Shown here piece by piece: positions 17,142 through 24,942 of a stretch of DNA of 64,000 bases. The DNA is taken from assembly GCF_016618195.1 (NCBI RefSeq), contig NZ_CP067099.1, positions 1,550,001-1,614,000 of the forward strand, given 5' to 3'. The translations under genes were made by a program, and so were the position numbers. The notes beneath the pieces are model-generated. The model worked only from the letters and a program-made list of their open reading frames with translations, had not been told where the DNA came from and made no database searches. The number at the start of each line of letters is the position of its first letter. The first letter of the stretch is position 1. Source of the DNA: Providencia manganoxydans (GTDB lineage: Bacteria; Pseudomonadota; Gammaproteobacteria; Enterobacterales; Enterobacteriaceae).

Positions 17142-18080
17142 GTGAATAATTTATTAATGACAGAAACCGTTAATCAAATAGGGCGCATGAACATAACGGG
17201 TAATGTGATCCCTGCGAACTGGTGGCATCACATCAAAATGCCAAGTGGCAAGCCTGATAATATTGGGATCATATTGCTTTCAGAAATTATTTACTGGTAC
17301 CGGCCAGCAGAAATTCGGGACGAGTTTACTGGTGAACTTCAAGGGTGGCGCAAGCGGTTTCAAAGCGATAAGTTGCAACGTAGTTATCAATCATTCGCGG
17401 ATCAATTTGGTTTTACAAAGCGGGAAGTAACCGAAGCGATAAAACGGTTGAAGGCAAAAGGTGTTATTACACTTGAATTTCGCACCATAAATACAGTAAG
17501 TGGGCCGTGCAACAATGTGGTATTTCTTGAGCCAGTTGTTGAATGTATTCAGGAAATAACAAACTCTATCCCATTGATTAATAATCAAACAAAAATAGAG
17601 TCTGTTTCTGTGACAGGTCTCACTTCTAAACGTGATAGGGGGTACGTTGAAACGGGACAGCCCCCACATACAGAAGTGATAGCCCCCACTTCTAAACGTG
17701 AGACAAATACAGAGATTACTACAGAGACTACTACAGAGATTATTGATAGTACGTCAGGTGAACCTGACGACAACAAACCATCGTCAAAAATTAAATTGAA
17801 TTATGAAAAAATCATCGATTCATATCACGAAATTTTACCAGATATGCCAGCTGTCAAAGTTCTGACTGATGAGCGTAAGCGAAAACTGAAAAGCTTCTGG
17901 ATTAAATTTAATCAGGAACGCTGGGTAAATTATTTATCGTACATTGGGAGCCACTGTCGGTGGATGATGGAAGATCGAGACAATGGACGTGGTGGAACAT
18001 GGCGCCGTAAGAATTTGGATTACCTGATTACTGAGCGTTGCTACGTTGCAGTCAAGGAGGAACGCGCTAATGACAAATAA
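17142..18080 (+). CDS. phage replication initiator (O-like, winged helix)
   Basis: Encodes 312 aa from a GTG start preceded by GGGGGT; an ATG at 17157 is an alternative. The N-terminal winged-helix (YQSFADQFGFTKREVTEAIK, then RLKAKGVITLEF) is typical of phage O/DnaT-type origin binders. A Ser/Thr-rich linker (ETNTEITTETTTEIIDST) joins it to a C-terminal helical domain (FWIKFNQERWVNYLSYIG) probably used to load the helicase. The end overlaps the DnaB-like gene. An origin may lie in the linker-coding region, which has short repeats (ACTACAGAGA). Confidence 0.75.
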   Translation: MNNLLMTETVNQIGRMNITGNVIPANWWHHIKMPSGKPDNIGIILLSEIIYWYRPAEIRDEFTGELQGWRKRFQSDKLQRSYQSFADQFGFTKREVTEAIKRLKAKGVITLEFRTINTVSGPCNNVVFLEPVVECIQEITNSIPLINNQTKIESVSVTGLTSKRDRGYVETGQPPHTEVIAPTSKRETNTEITTETTTEIIDSTSGEPDDNKPSSKIKLNYEKIIDSYHEILPDMPAVKVLTDERKRKLKSFWIKFNQERWVNYLSYIGSHCRWMMEDRDNGRGGTWRRKNLDYLITERCYVAVKEERANDK

Positions 18081-19488
18081 TATCTTTGCTCCACCGAATA
18101 GTGCCGAGGCTGAGCAAGCTGTGCTAGGTGGCCTTATGATTAGCACTGACGAAGATAAGCGTCTGCGAGTTATTTCTCTGATAAAACCCGAGTCATTTTA
18201 TCAATGGGCGCACAACCGAATTTTTTCGGAAATCGTAAGGCTAATCAAAACTAATCAGCCTACTGATGTAATTACAGTGAGCGATGCGCTAACAGCAAAT
18301 GGTGATTTAGACAAAGTTGGCGGTTTCGCCTATGTCGCTGAGCTTTGTATGTTACCAACAGCAGCAAACATAGTGAATTATGCACGGATCATCCGTGACA
18401 AGGCTATACAGCGTTATGCGATTAACAATCTCAACACCTGCGTCGAAATGTTGATGGCCAATGATGGCCTTGAAGTAAATCATAAATTGGCCAATGTCCA
18501 GCTAGTGGTATCAAGTATCATTGAGCATGCTAAAACAGGTAAGAGTAAGGGGCTTAGACCAGCTCGTGATGTAGTAGGCGACTGGGTCGAGGAAGTTGAA
18601 AGACGTTTTGATGATCCGACGAATGCTGCTGGTTTTACTTTAGGTATCGAATCACTTGATGATTTAATGGCTCCTAAGCAAGCGCTAAGAGGATCTCTAA
18701 TTGTCGTGGGTGCTAGACCTAAAATGGGCAAAACCGCGTTCTACAACCGTGTAGCGACTCATTTTGCTTTAAATCACAGATTACCTACGTTGTTATTCAG
18801 CCTTGAAATGACTGACCGAGGGATCATTGAGCGCATGATAGCTCAAGAGGGTGGTGTTTCAGCAGATATATTCTATACCGGTGCGCATGATGATATGGAA
18901 ATGGCTCGAGCATTAGCAAGAGCTGAAGAAATTGCAGAATCCAACATGTATATCGATAGCACTCCTGGTGTTGATTTGCACCATATTATTGCCGAGTGTC
19001 GAAAGATAAAAAGAGTTAAAGGGAAAATTGGTCTTATTGCTGTGGATTATCTGACATTAATCAAAGCTGCCCCAGCAGAACGTCGCGATATTGCCTACGG
19101 TGACATTACAACGGGTTTAAAAAACTTAGCCAAGGAAATGGATTGTGTAGTCCTGTTACTTACCCAGCTTAACCGTAAACTGGAAGAACGAGCAGATAAA
19201 CGACCAACACCTGCAGATAGTCGAGATACAGGGCAAATTGAGCAAGATTGTGATGTATGGATAGGCTTATACCGTGATGCGGTTTATAACAACAATGCAG
19301 ATAAATCGCTGATGGAAATTATTCTTCGCTTAAATCGTGATGGGAATACTGGCACAGCCCACGGGCAACTGGTTAATTCGTACATTAAAAATATTAGCCA
19401 AAGCGAAGCGGAAAGGCTGTCAATGAAAGGCCAAGAAAGTAAGCGTAATTACTCACAAAAAGTAACACAAGCTACAGAAGCATTTTAA
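18070..19488 (+). CDS. replicative DNA helicase, DnaB family
   Basis: Encodes 472 aa from the ATG at 18070, with SD AAGGAGG. The N-terminal DnaB domain begins PPNSAEAEQAVLGGLMI. Walker A is GARPKMGKTAF, followed by LLFSLEMTDRGIIERMIAQE, Walker B LIAVDYLTLI, and the arginine/Q motif region VVLLLTQLNRKLEERADKR. Like phage P22 gp12, it replaces host DnaB so no loader protein is needed. The initiator gene overlaps its start by 11 bp. Confidence 0.93.
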   Translation: MTNNIFAPPNSAEAEQAVLGGLMISTDEDKRLRVISLIKPESFYQWAHNRIFSEIVRLIKTNQPTDVITVSDALTANGDLDKVGGFAYVAELCMLPTAANIVNYARIIRDKAIQRYAINNLNTCVEMLMANDGLEVNHKLANVQLVVSSIIEHAKTGKSKGLRPARDVVGDWVEEVERRFDDPTNAAGFTLGIESLDDLMAPKQALRGSLIVVGARPKMGKTAFYNRVATHFALNHRLPTLLFSLEMTDRGIIERMIAQEGGVSADIFYTGAHDDMEMARALARAEEIAESNMYIDSTPGVDLHHIIAECRKIKRVKGKIGLIAVDYLTLIKAAPAERRDIAYGDITTGLKNLAKEMDCVVLLLTQLNRKLEERADKRPTPADSRDTGQIEQDCDVWIGLYRDAVYNNNADKSLMEIILRLNRDGNTGTAHGQLVNSYIKNISQSEAERLSMKGQESKRNYSQKVTQATEAF

Positions 19489-19540
19489 GTCGTTAATAAG
19501 GCTAGACCAAGCCGTGACCATTAATACAGAGGCAGACCAA

Positions 19541-19711
19541 ATGACAATTAAAGACCCAATCACCGGCGAGTCACTCGTCTGGAGCAATCACCCCATATTA
19601 CCCGATGATGGTTTAGACCATTCACCATGTCATATTGAGCGCCTTAACGCAGCTGCAAGGGCAAGAACCAAAGCACCATATCAACCAGAGCCGAACCCCC
19701 AAAAGAGGTAG
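19541..19711 (+). CDS. 56-aa early phage protein
   Basis: Start set at 19541 because GAGGCAGACCAA, a variant of the recurrent leader, lies just before it; a reading from 19514 translates the leader itself. The protein begins MTIKDPITGESLVWSNHPIL and ends with a basic, Pro-rich tail. Unknown function. Confidence 0.5.
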   Translation: MTIKDPITGESLVWSNHPILPDDGLDHSPCHIERLNAAARARTKAPYQPEPNPQKR

Positions 19712-19713
19712 TT

Positions 19714-19944
19714 ATGTCAGGTAAATATTTACCTGATGGACTTCCTCATAACCGTGCTTTATGGCCAGAAGAATATCGCGAACTGGAGCAGCTTGATTTA
19801 TTGGCTAGTCGACTTATTCGGCAACTGAAAAATCGCAAAATCTACAGAGAGCGCGTACTGGTTGAAATTGAAAAGGCACCGGTAGTACATCGGGAATTTT
19901 TTAGAGATAGGTTAAATCATTGGCGTGAGGTGATGAGGGTATGA
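19714..19944 (+). CDS. small nin-region protein, unknown
   Basis: Encodes 76 aa, basic and helical (ELEQLDLLASRLIRQLKNRK). SD AGAGGT sits 6 nt before the ATG. The stop overlaps the next ATG (ATGA). No family recognised. Confidence 0.6.
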   Translation: MSGKYLPDGLPHNRALWPEEYRELEQLDLLASRLIRQLKNRKIYRERVLVEIEKAPVVHREFFRDRLNHWREVMRV

Positions 19945-20021
19945 AACGCACACACTTGGAAAAAATAAAATCGTTCCCATCATATAACTACAAGCTTTAC
20001 AGCGTATATAAGTCCGTTTAG
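19941..20021 (+). CDS. 26-aa ORF coupled to the gene before it
   Basis: ATGA overlap with the preceding stop and GAGGG just upstream. Basic peptide starting MKRTHLEKIKSFPSYNYKLY. May be a real small gene or the 5' stub of a lost one. Confidence 0.3.
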   Translation: MKRTHLEKIKSFPSYNYKLYSVYKSV

Positions 20022-20057
20022 TCATAAGGTTATTAGATGTAGTTAGTTGGAGTTAAA

Positions 20058-20228
20058 ATGAAAAAATCGGTTTATAAAGCAAGTGGTTTATGGAACCAAA
20101 CGTCTTTCATAACTCTTTTTGTCGCAACAAGCGAAAAAGATGTACTTTCAACAATAGCATTTTGGGCAAATCTAGGTGGCGCTAGAGTAGATGATTTATC
20201 TATTGAGCGTTATTGCTCAGTGCATTAA
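20058..20228 (+). CDS. 56-aa phage protein
   Basis: ATG preceded by TTGGAG 6 nt upstream. The protein begins MKKSVYKASGLWNQTSFITL and has a mixed alpha/beta pattern (FVATSEKDVLSTIAFWANLG). It fills the gap between two longer genes with consistent spacing. Function unknown. Confidence 0.5.
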   Translation: MKKSVYKASGLWNQTSFITLFVATSEKDVLSTIAFWANLGGARVDDLSIERYCSVH

Positions 20229-20255
20229 CCGAGTTGATATGAAGAGGCAAGACCA

Positions 20256-20597
20256 ATGGCAAAAACAGCAGCAGAACGTAAAGCCGAACAGCGTAAGCGT
20301 CAAAAGGAATCAGGCGTTACTAAAATAGAGTTATTTCTCGATGAGCAAGAGTTAGAAATGCTTCAAAGAAATTGCGCATTACGTAGACCAGGAAGAGAGC
20401 CCTATGATATCGCTGAATATCTTTCTATGTTAATTAGAATTGATGACTGTTCCGTGATGTCGCTAATCTCAGAGCTAAACAAAAGGCGCTGTAAAAAGTG
20501 TGATGAGCAATTGCCTGTGGCGGAGTGTTGCCTCAGTGGTAGTTCTGAGTGTTGGAATACTATGGGGTGGCATGAGTTGAAATTGAAGGTAGAATAA
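20256..20597 (+). CDS. nin-region protein with Cys cluster
   Basis: Encodes 113 aa; the start follows GAGGCAAGACCA. The N-terminus is highly basic (AAERKAEQRKRQKESG) and leads to a ribbon-helix-helix-like segment (KIELFLDEQELEMLQRN). The C-terminal part has CKKCDEQLPVAECC and a further Cys, which could bind zinc. Probably a DNA-binding regulator, but the family is not recognised with confidence. Confidence 0.6.
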   Translation: MAKTAAERKAEQRKRQKESGVTKIELFLDEQELEMLQRNCALRRPGREPYDIAEYLSMLIRIDDCSVMSLISELNKRRCKKCDEQLPVAECCLSGSSECWNTMGWHELKLKVE

Positions 20598-20625
20598 CGG
20601 ATGTAATTTAACATAAGGATATACT

Positions 20626-21223
20626 ATGACTTTAGTTGAGCGTTTTTCTATTTTTGGCAGTTTGGCTTCTTTTCTTGCGATATTTGTTGCAATTTCAATT
20701 CATTTTTTTCAGAGAAGCGCAGATAAAAAGGGTAAACAGAAGAGCAAAGAAGATAAGATTAAGGCACTTAAAATTTTAATATATGATGAAATTAAAAATA
20801 ACTTTGATAATTTAAACCAATTAATTGAACTCATCAATCATGTGGAAAACAATAAATTAAAAAGTATGCAGGTTAATAGCTTGGGTAGGCATGCAATATT
20901 TAGACTATTTAACTAAAGACAATAGCTCATATTTAATTCCGTTGATAAAACACTCAACGATGGTGATGGATAAATATCTTTTAAATGTGTCAGAGGTAGA
21001 TGATAGGCTGATAGCGCTATTAATTAAAACTAGAAGATTCACTCACTATTTTAATGATTATTTTCTTGTTGGATTTATTGATTTATGCAGCAAGGAATAT
21101 ACGTCGATAGGATTGAGAGAGTATATTAAAAATACTCAAACATCTATTGATTATTACAAACGTAGTTATATTGAAATAATTGGCCATTGCTCGGATATTG
21201 AACATATTTTCACAAGTGACTGA
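20626..21223 (+). pseudogene. membrane-anchored helical protein, split by a frame change
   Basis: The first reading frame (20626-20916, 96 aa) has a signal-anchor helix (SLASFLAIFVAISIHFF) followed by charged helices. The second (20891-21223, 110 aa) continues with helical sequence (YLIPLIKHSTMVMDKYLLNV) and overlaps by 26 bp in another frame. Read together they give one protein of about 198 aa. A single frameshift near 20890-20910 is the simplest explanation, though two overlapping genes are possible. AT-rich, no family recognised, likely cargo. Confidence 0.5.
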
Positions 21224-21268
21224 TATGTTTTGCTTAGAGCTATTATTTCTGGTCTAATGATCCTGTTG

Positions 21269-21300
21269 GTCTGAACACCCAATCTTAACACTTGCTGTGT
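21269..21300. repeat. hairpin-containing repeat, copy 2
   Basis: GTCTGAACAC, then CCAATCTT, then AACACTTGCTGTGT. Pairs with the copy at 15141-15171. It ends 17 bp before the DUF1367 start codon, so it is the leader of that gene. ATCTTAACA followed by the stem-loop looks somewhat like a boxA-boxB arrangement. Confidence 0.7.
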
Positions 21301-21316
21301 CTACGGAGAGAAACGT

Positions 21317-21910
21317 ATGGCACAGCATAGCTTTATCAAAATGTCTAACGACACTCTTGTACCGGCTAACCCCGCTGCGAGAGATTTTTTGCATTCGAAA
21401 ATCAAATGTGGTGATGTGCTTTATGGCGATTTCAAGAAAGCACGTAATCCACGTTTCCACCGTAAATACTTCGCACTACTCAATCTAGGGTATGAATATT
21501 GGGAACCAACCGGCGGCACAATTTCGCCTGAAGAAAAAGAGCTAGTACGTGGTTACGTTAAATTCCTCGCTTATTACACAGATAACGACGATGCCCTCCA
21601 GTCAGCTGCAGATGTTTACCTCGATGAAATAGCACAGAAACGCGCTCACAATATATCAGCGACCAAATCCTTTGATGCTTTCCGCTATTGGGTAGTAGAG
21701 CAATCTGGCCATTATGAAACCTTTGAAATGCCAGACGGTAGCCTACGTCGTGTCGCTAAATCAATCAGCTTTGCCAAAATGGATGACCTAGCCTTTGGCG
21801 AACTCTACAAAGCCACACTCGATGTGCTTTGGAACTTCATTCTATTCCGTAAATTTCCCACCCAAGAAGCTGCTGAAAATGCGGCGGCTCAGTTATTAGA
21901 TTTTACCTAG
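21317..21910 (+). CDS. DUF1367 family protein
   Basis: Encodes 197 aa with the family motifs FLHSKIKCGDVLYGDFKKAR, then NPRFHRKYFALLNLGYEYWE, TKSFDAFRYWVVE and RVAKSISFAKMDD. DUF1367 genes are frequent in the nin region of lambdoid phages, and function is unknown. SD GGAGAGAAACGT precedes the ATG. Confidence 0.9.
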   Translation: MAQHSFIKMSNDTLVPANPAARDFLHSKIKCGDVLYGDFKKARNPRFHRKYFALLNLGYEYWEPTGGTISPEEKELVRGYVKFLAYYTDNDDALQSAADVYLDEIAQKRAHNISATKSFDAFRYWVVEQSGHYETFEMPDGSLRRVAKSISFAKMDDLAFGELYKATLDVLWNFILFRKFPTQEAAENAAAQLLDFT

Positions 21911-21921
21911 AGGCAAGACCA

Positions 21922-22236
21922 ATGACCAAAAAATCAAAGACCAAAGAAGATAAACAGTGGCTATCAGATGTAGCCGAACTTGGCTGTATTTGTTTCCGTA
22001 ATATGGGGTATGGAGCAAGCCCCGCGGAAATCCATCATGTAAGAACGGGGCAGGGTATGGCTCAGCGAGCTAGCCATAAAGATGTATTGCCACTATGTCC
22101 ACCTCATCACAGACCTAGCTACGATACTGGTTTTCATGCGGCCCCTAAAACATGGCAAGAAATTCACGGTACCGAAATCGAGTTATTAGAACAAACCAAA
22201 AGAGAAGTCATGGAGCTGCGCGCATGTCGAGTATAA
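21922..22236 (+). CDS. Ref-like HNH nuclease
   Basis: Encodes 104 aa; the start follows GAGGCAAGACCA. Conserved block PAEIHHVRTGQGMAQRASHK, then DVLPLCPPHHRP, matches the RecA-dependent nuclease family typified by phage P1 Ref, with a His-Cys metal site. Ref cuts DNA in RecA-made D-loops. Here it lies in the nin region where other phages keep recombination nucleases. The stop is inside the next gene's start region. Confidence 0.75.
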   Translation: MTKKSKTKEDKQWLSDVAELGCICFRNMGYGASPAEIHHVRTGQGMAQRASHKDVLPLCPPHHRPSYDTGFHAAPKTWQEIHGTEIELLEQTKREVMELRACRV

Positions 22237-22757
22237 AAAGTATTTCTGATGGGCTTGTACTCGATGCAGAGCAAGAGGCCTGGTTACAAGGTTGGCTATC
22301 CAAATTCGGTGCTTGGGTTTACAGTGGTAGATTAGAAAAACGCCAAAGCAGTATCATTGCTGAATTTATGGCTACTGTAGAAAAGCGTGATTATCCAGAA
22401 AGGGAAATATGTAACGATGACGACGGAATGTTAATCACCAAAGTGGTTGATAAAATTTATCATATAGACCGAGTCGCATTTACGTTATTGTTATTACGTT
22501 ATGCCTTTGTGAGCTCCGACCGTGCCATTGCTCGCTATTATTATGGTATTGCACAGCCACGGCAAATGATTCGCAGAAATCGCACGCTTGAATATAGAAA
22601 GCCCTCGATGGCCACATGTCGCCGTGAGGTAAAAGAAATCATTCGTTCTGCCGAGTATTTAATTTATCCACATCTCTATAATACATTTAAAATACGCGAT
22701 GATGAGTGGAAAAAGAAAAATAATAGTAAGAACGTGTTGACTTCTTTGAGCCAATGA
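22224..22757 (+). CDS. Q-like late antiterminator (DUF1133 type)
   Basis: Encodes 177 aa from the ATG at 22224 with SD GGAG; upstream reading overlaps the Ref-like gene. Features are WLQGWLSKFGAWVYSGRLEK, a central helix-turn-helix-like region (DRVAFTLLLLRYAFVSSDRA) and MATCRREVKEIIRSAEYLIY. It is the last early gene and is followed by a candidate promoter-terminator pair, the usual arrangement for Q proteins, which load on RNA polymerase at PR' and allow it to pass tR'. Confidence 0.75.
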   Translation: MSSIKSISDGLVLDAEQEAWLQGWLSKFGAWVYSGRLEKRQSSIIAEFMATVEKRDYPEREICNDDDGMLITKVVDKIYHIDRVAFTLLLLRYAFVSSDRAIARYYYGIAQPRQMIRRNRTLEYRKPSMATCRREVKEIIRSAEYLIYPHLYNTFKIRDDEWKKKNNSKNVLTSLSQ

Positions 22758-22765
22758 TCCACTAT
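22737..22765 (+). promoter_or_regulatory. candidate late promoter PR'
   Basis: TTGACT (22737-22742), 17 bp, CACTAT (22760-22765) inside and just after the end of the Q-like gene. The -35 is good, the -10 weak. Transcription would meet a terminator about 35 nt later, as at lambda-type Q-controlled promoters. Confidence 0.4.
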
Positions 22766-22802
22766 TTAAAGGTAAGTTGCCATTTTAGTAACTTCACCAA
22801 CT

Positions 22803-22828
22803 AACCCAGCCAATGCGCTGGGTTTTTT
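22803..22828 (+). terminator. tR'-like terminator after Q
   Basis: Stem AACCCAGC/GCTGGGTT with a 6-nt loop and a run of T. It is placed directly behind the candidate PR', so all late genes would need antitermination through it. Confidence 0.85.
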
Positions 22829-22919
22829 GCTTTTTAAACCAAGTAAAGCTTGCTGTCACCTTTGTTCAGAGTTACATGTGTATTCACGACCAATAAACGA
22901 CCAAAGGTATATAAATATC

Positions 22920-23117
22920 ATGTTAAAACAGACTGATATAACAGAAGAGGCAAAGATAGTTTTAGAGGTTGTTCCGCACTCCTGGTGGGCAACAATAGAA
23001 GAAATTTCAGGTTACACTGAATTAGCAAAATCACGCTGTCAGTTGATATTAACGCAACTCGCGATGGCGGGATTAATCAAAGAAAACATCGAAGAAAATA
23101 CATTTCAAAATATCTAG
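22920..23117 (+). CDS. small winged-helix-like protein
   Basis: Encodes 65 aa from the ATG at 22920. Sequence WWATIEEISGYTELAKSRCQ followed by LILTQLAMAGLIKENI has the spacing of a winged-helix DNA-binding domain. A distantly similar protein is encoded at 26285. SD weak (AAAGG, far). First ORF past tR'; it may regulate the late region. Confidence 0.45.
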   Translation: MLKQTDITEEAKIVLEVVPHSWWATIEEISGYTELAKSRCQLILTQLAMAGLIKENIEENTFQNI

Positions 23118-23129
23118 CGTTGTGAAAAT

Positions 23130-23215
23130 GGGCGGCTGGTGGGTGTTGGTAGCACCTTACCAGCCATTCGCCCGTTCCGCGAGATCACGGACAAACTAAA
23201 GCCCACCGCTTATGT
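23130..23215 (+). ncRNA. C4-like structured antisense RNA
   Basis: A long nested hairpin is seen: GGGCG/CGCCC (23130-23134 with 23169-23173), GCTGGT/ACCAGC (23135-23140 with 23159-23164) and GGTG/CACC inside. A second stem TCCG/CGGA (23176-23191) follows. Downstream, CCCACC (23202-23207) is complementary to GGTGGG in the first arm (23139-23144), close to the start of a leader ORF. This resembles the phage C4 antisense RNA, which pairs in cis with a leader ORF and shuts off the gene after it. The family match is from memory of the motif, not a model search. Confidence 0.45.
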
Positions 23216-23224
23216 GCACAAAGC

Positions 23225-23263
23225 ATGGTGAAGCTTATCAAAAAAGGTTTCCCTGATCTATGA
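23225..23263 (+). CDS. 12-aa leader ORF before the methyltransferase
   Basis: Encodes MVKLIKKGFPDL; its TGA overlaps the methyltransferase ATG (ATGA). The SD of the methyltransferase (AAAAAAGG) lies inside it, so translation of the leader should control the downstream gene, as icd does for ant in the P1 C4 system. No independent proof of translation. Confidence 0.35.
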   Translation: MVKLIKKGFPDL

Positions 23264-24327
23264 AAAATACTGTAAATTTAAACAGTACTAATTTGGTTAA
23301 TAGTGACTCACTCAGCTACATAAAAACACTTCCAGACAACTGTATCGATTTAATCGCAACTGACCCGCCATACTTTCAAGTAAAGTCGTGCAGTTGGGAC
23401 AATCAGTGGGAAAATGTCACGTCTTATCTATTATGGCTTGATGAAATACTGGCAGAGTTTTGGCGCGTTCTGAAGCCCAATGGCAGCTTATATATGTTCT
23501 GTGGTTCAAAACTCGCCGCAGACACTGAGTTGTTATTGAGAGAACGCTTTAATGTCCTGAATCATATTATATGGGCAAAACCATCAGGGCCGTGGCGTAG
23601 AGCATGCAAAGCAGACCTGCGCAGTTTCTTTCCAAGTACGGAAAGGATTTTATTTGCTGAGCATTATCAAAGCCCGTACAAAGGCAAAAGTAGTGAATAC
23701 TTAAAACAATGCCGTGAACTTAAAGAAAACGTGCTTAAGCCGCTGATTGAATATTTCAAGCAAGCTCGTGATTCGTTGGGGATAACAGCAAAAGAAATCC
23801 ACAAGGCAACAGGTAAGCAAATGGCCTCGCATTGGTTTGGTTATAGCCAGTGGCAGCTACCAAGTGAAACCGATTATTTGAAGCTGCAAGAATTGTTCAA
23901 GTGTGTCGCTGAGGAAAAGTTAAGTCATAACCCGTTAGGTCGTGAACATGCCGAATTAGTGAGTGAGCAAATCACATTAAGGCGTGAATATCATGAATTA
24001 GCGGAACAATACCAGTTATTACGGCGTCCTTTCTCCGTTACCGTTGATGTTCCTTATACCGATGTATGGACCTATCCGCCCGTGCAATATTATCCGGGTA
24101 AACATCCTTGCGAAAAACCAGCAGTGATGATGGAACATATTATCAATAGTAGTAGCCGAGAGGGTGATACTGTCGCCGATTTCTTTATGGGGTCTGGCGC
24201 CACAATAAAAGCGGCATTAAAGCTTAATCGCAGGGTGATTGGCGTTGAGTTGGAGACTGAGCGGTTTAAGAAAACCAAGTTGGAAATTAATAAAATATAC
24301 AATAAGCCTCTTACTAATTATAAGTAA
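23260..24327 (+). CDS. phage DNA methyltransferase (N4/N6, beta-type order)
   Basis: Encodes 355 aa. Catalytic motif IV DPPY begins at residue 35 (LIATDPPYFQVKSCSWDNQW). A long middle region (about 110-250) would recognise the target. The AdoMet-binding motif comes last (GDTVADFFMGSGATIKAALK), followed by RRVIGVELETERF. Catalytic motif before AdoMet motif marks the beta class. Probably an orphan enzyme that protects phage DNA from host restriction; no nuclease partner is adjacent. Recognition sequence unknown. Confidence 0.9.
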   Translation: MKNTVNLNSTNLVNSDSLSYIKTLPDNCIDLIATDPPYFQVKSCSWDNQWENVTSYLLWLDEILAEFWRVLKPNGSLYMFCGSKLAADTELLLRERFNVLNHIIWAKPSGPWRRACKADLRSFFPSTERILFAEHYQSPYKGKSSEYLKQCRELKENVLKPLIEYFKQARDSLGITAKEIHKATGKQMASHWFGYSQWQLPSETDYLKLQELFKCVAEEKLSHNPLGREHAELVSEQITLRREYHELAEQYQLLRRPFSVTVDVPYTDVWTYPPVQYYPGKHPCEKPAVMMEHIINSSSREGDTVADFFMGSGATIKAALKLNRRVIGVELETERFKKTKLEINKIYNKPLTNYK

Positions 24328-24334
24328 GAGGCTT
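24304..24334. terminator. 12-bp hairpin overlapping the methyltransferase stop
   Basis: AAGCCTCTTACT/AGTAAGAGGCTT, perfect 12-bp stem with a 7-nt loop. It lies between the rightward methyltransferase and the leftward 75-aa gene. No long T run follows on either side, so termination may be partial. Confidence 0.6.
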
Positions 24335-24341
24335 AACTATA

Positions 24342-24569
24342 TTATCGTTTAGATATTGAAATAGTGCGTTTTTGAGGTGGATAAATTGATGTTGAATCTT
24401 TTACCAAATATTCAGCACAGACATTTCCATTTTCATCAATTTGCTGGTACGTGTGAGCGTCTGTATCTTGCCCCTTTCTTGAACCCTCCCAACGAAAGCC
24501 CGTACTTACAAGAGTATGGTTCTCAGGTACAGAATATTGCTTCTTTATTTTTTCGGTAAACTCATCCAT
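24342..24569 (-). CDS. leftward 75-aa cargo gene, unknown
   Basis: Oriented against the late operon. It has SD GGAG 7 nt before the ATG and a candidate promoter: TTAACA (24615-24610), 16 bp, TATACT (24593-24588). The protein begins MDEFTEKIKKQYSVPENHTL, contains FRWEGSRKGQDTDAHTYQQI and ends with a basic tail. Own promoter and opposite orientation fit a gene expressed in the lysogen. No family recognised. Confidence 0.6.
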   Translation of the reverse strand: MDEFTEKIKKQYSVPENHTLVSTGFRWEGSRKGQDTDAHTYQQIDENGNVCAEYLVKDSTSIYPPQKRTISISKR

Positions 24570-24672
24570 TAAGGAACTCCAATGTTAAGTATAATTTAAC
24601 ATTATGACATGTTAATTGTATTTATCTTTTAACTAAATCACATAACTCAGGCACTCCGTAGGGGGTGAATTT

Positions 24673-24942
24673 ATGCGTATGGATAAATATAGCAACGCAG
24701 CCTACGGTAGTGCTGGGCTCACAGCATTCTTTGCAAGCTTATCGCTTTATGAATGGGGCTTCATTATCGGGATGGCATTTAGCATCATCCTAGGCCTAGC
24801 GACTTTTTTCATGAACAGACGAGAGCAGCGAAAGCGAACTCGTTTATTTGAAGATCTGGTTAACAAGACTGATCCACAAAACCCATCAGCTACCGCACGA
24901 AAAGCCGCCGAACTTATGGCGAAAGCACCTAAGGATATCTAA
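24673..24942 (+). CDS. phage holin
   Basis: Encodes 89 aa with two hydrophobic segments (SAGLTAFFASLSLYEWG and FIIGMAFSIILGLATFF) and a basic, then acidic tail (RREQRKRTRLFEDLV). Size, topology and position just before the endolysin identify it as the holin. SD GGGGGTG. Its stop is coupled to the endolysin start (TAATG). Confidence 0.8.
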   Translation: MRMDKYSNAAYGSAGLTAFFASLSLYEWGFIIGMAFSIILGLATFFMNRREQRKRTRLFEDLVNKTDPQNPSATARKAAELMAKAPKDI

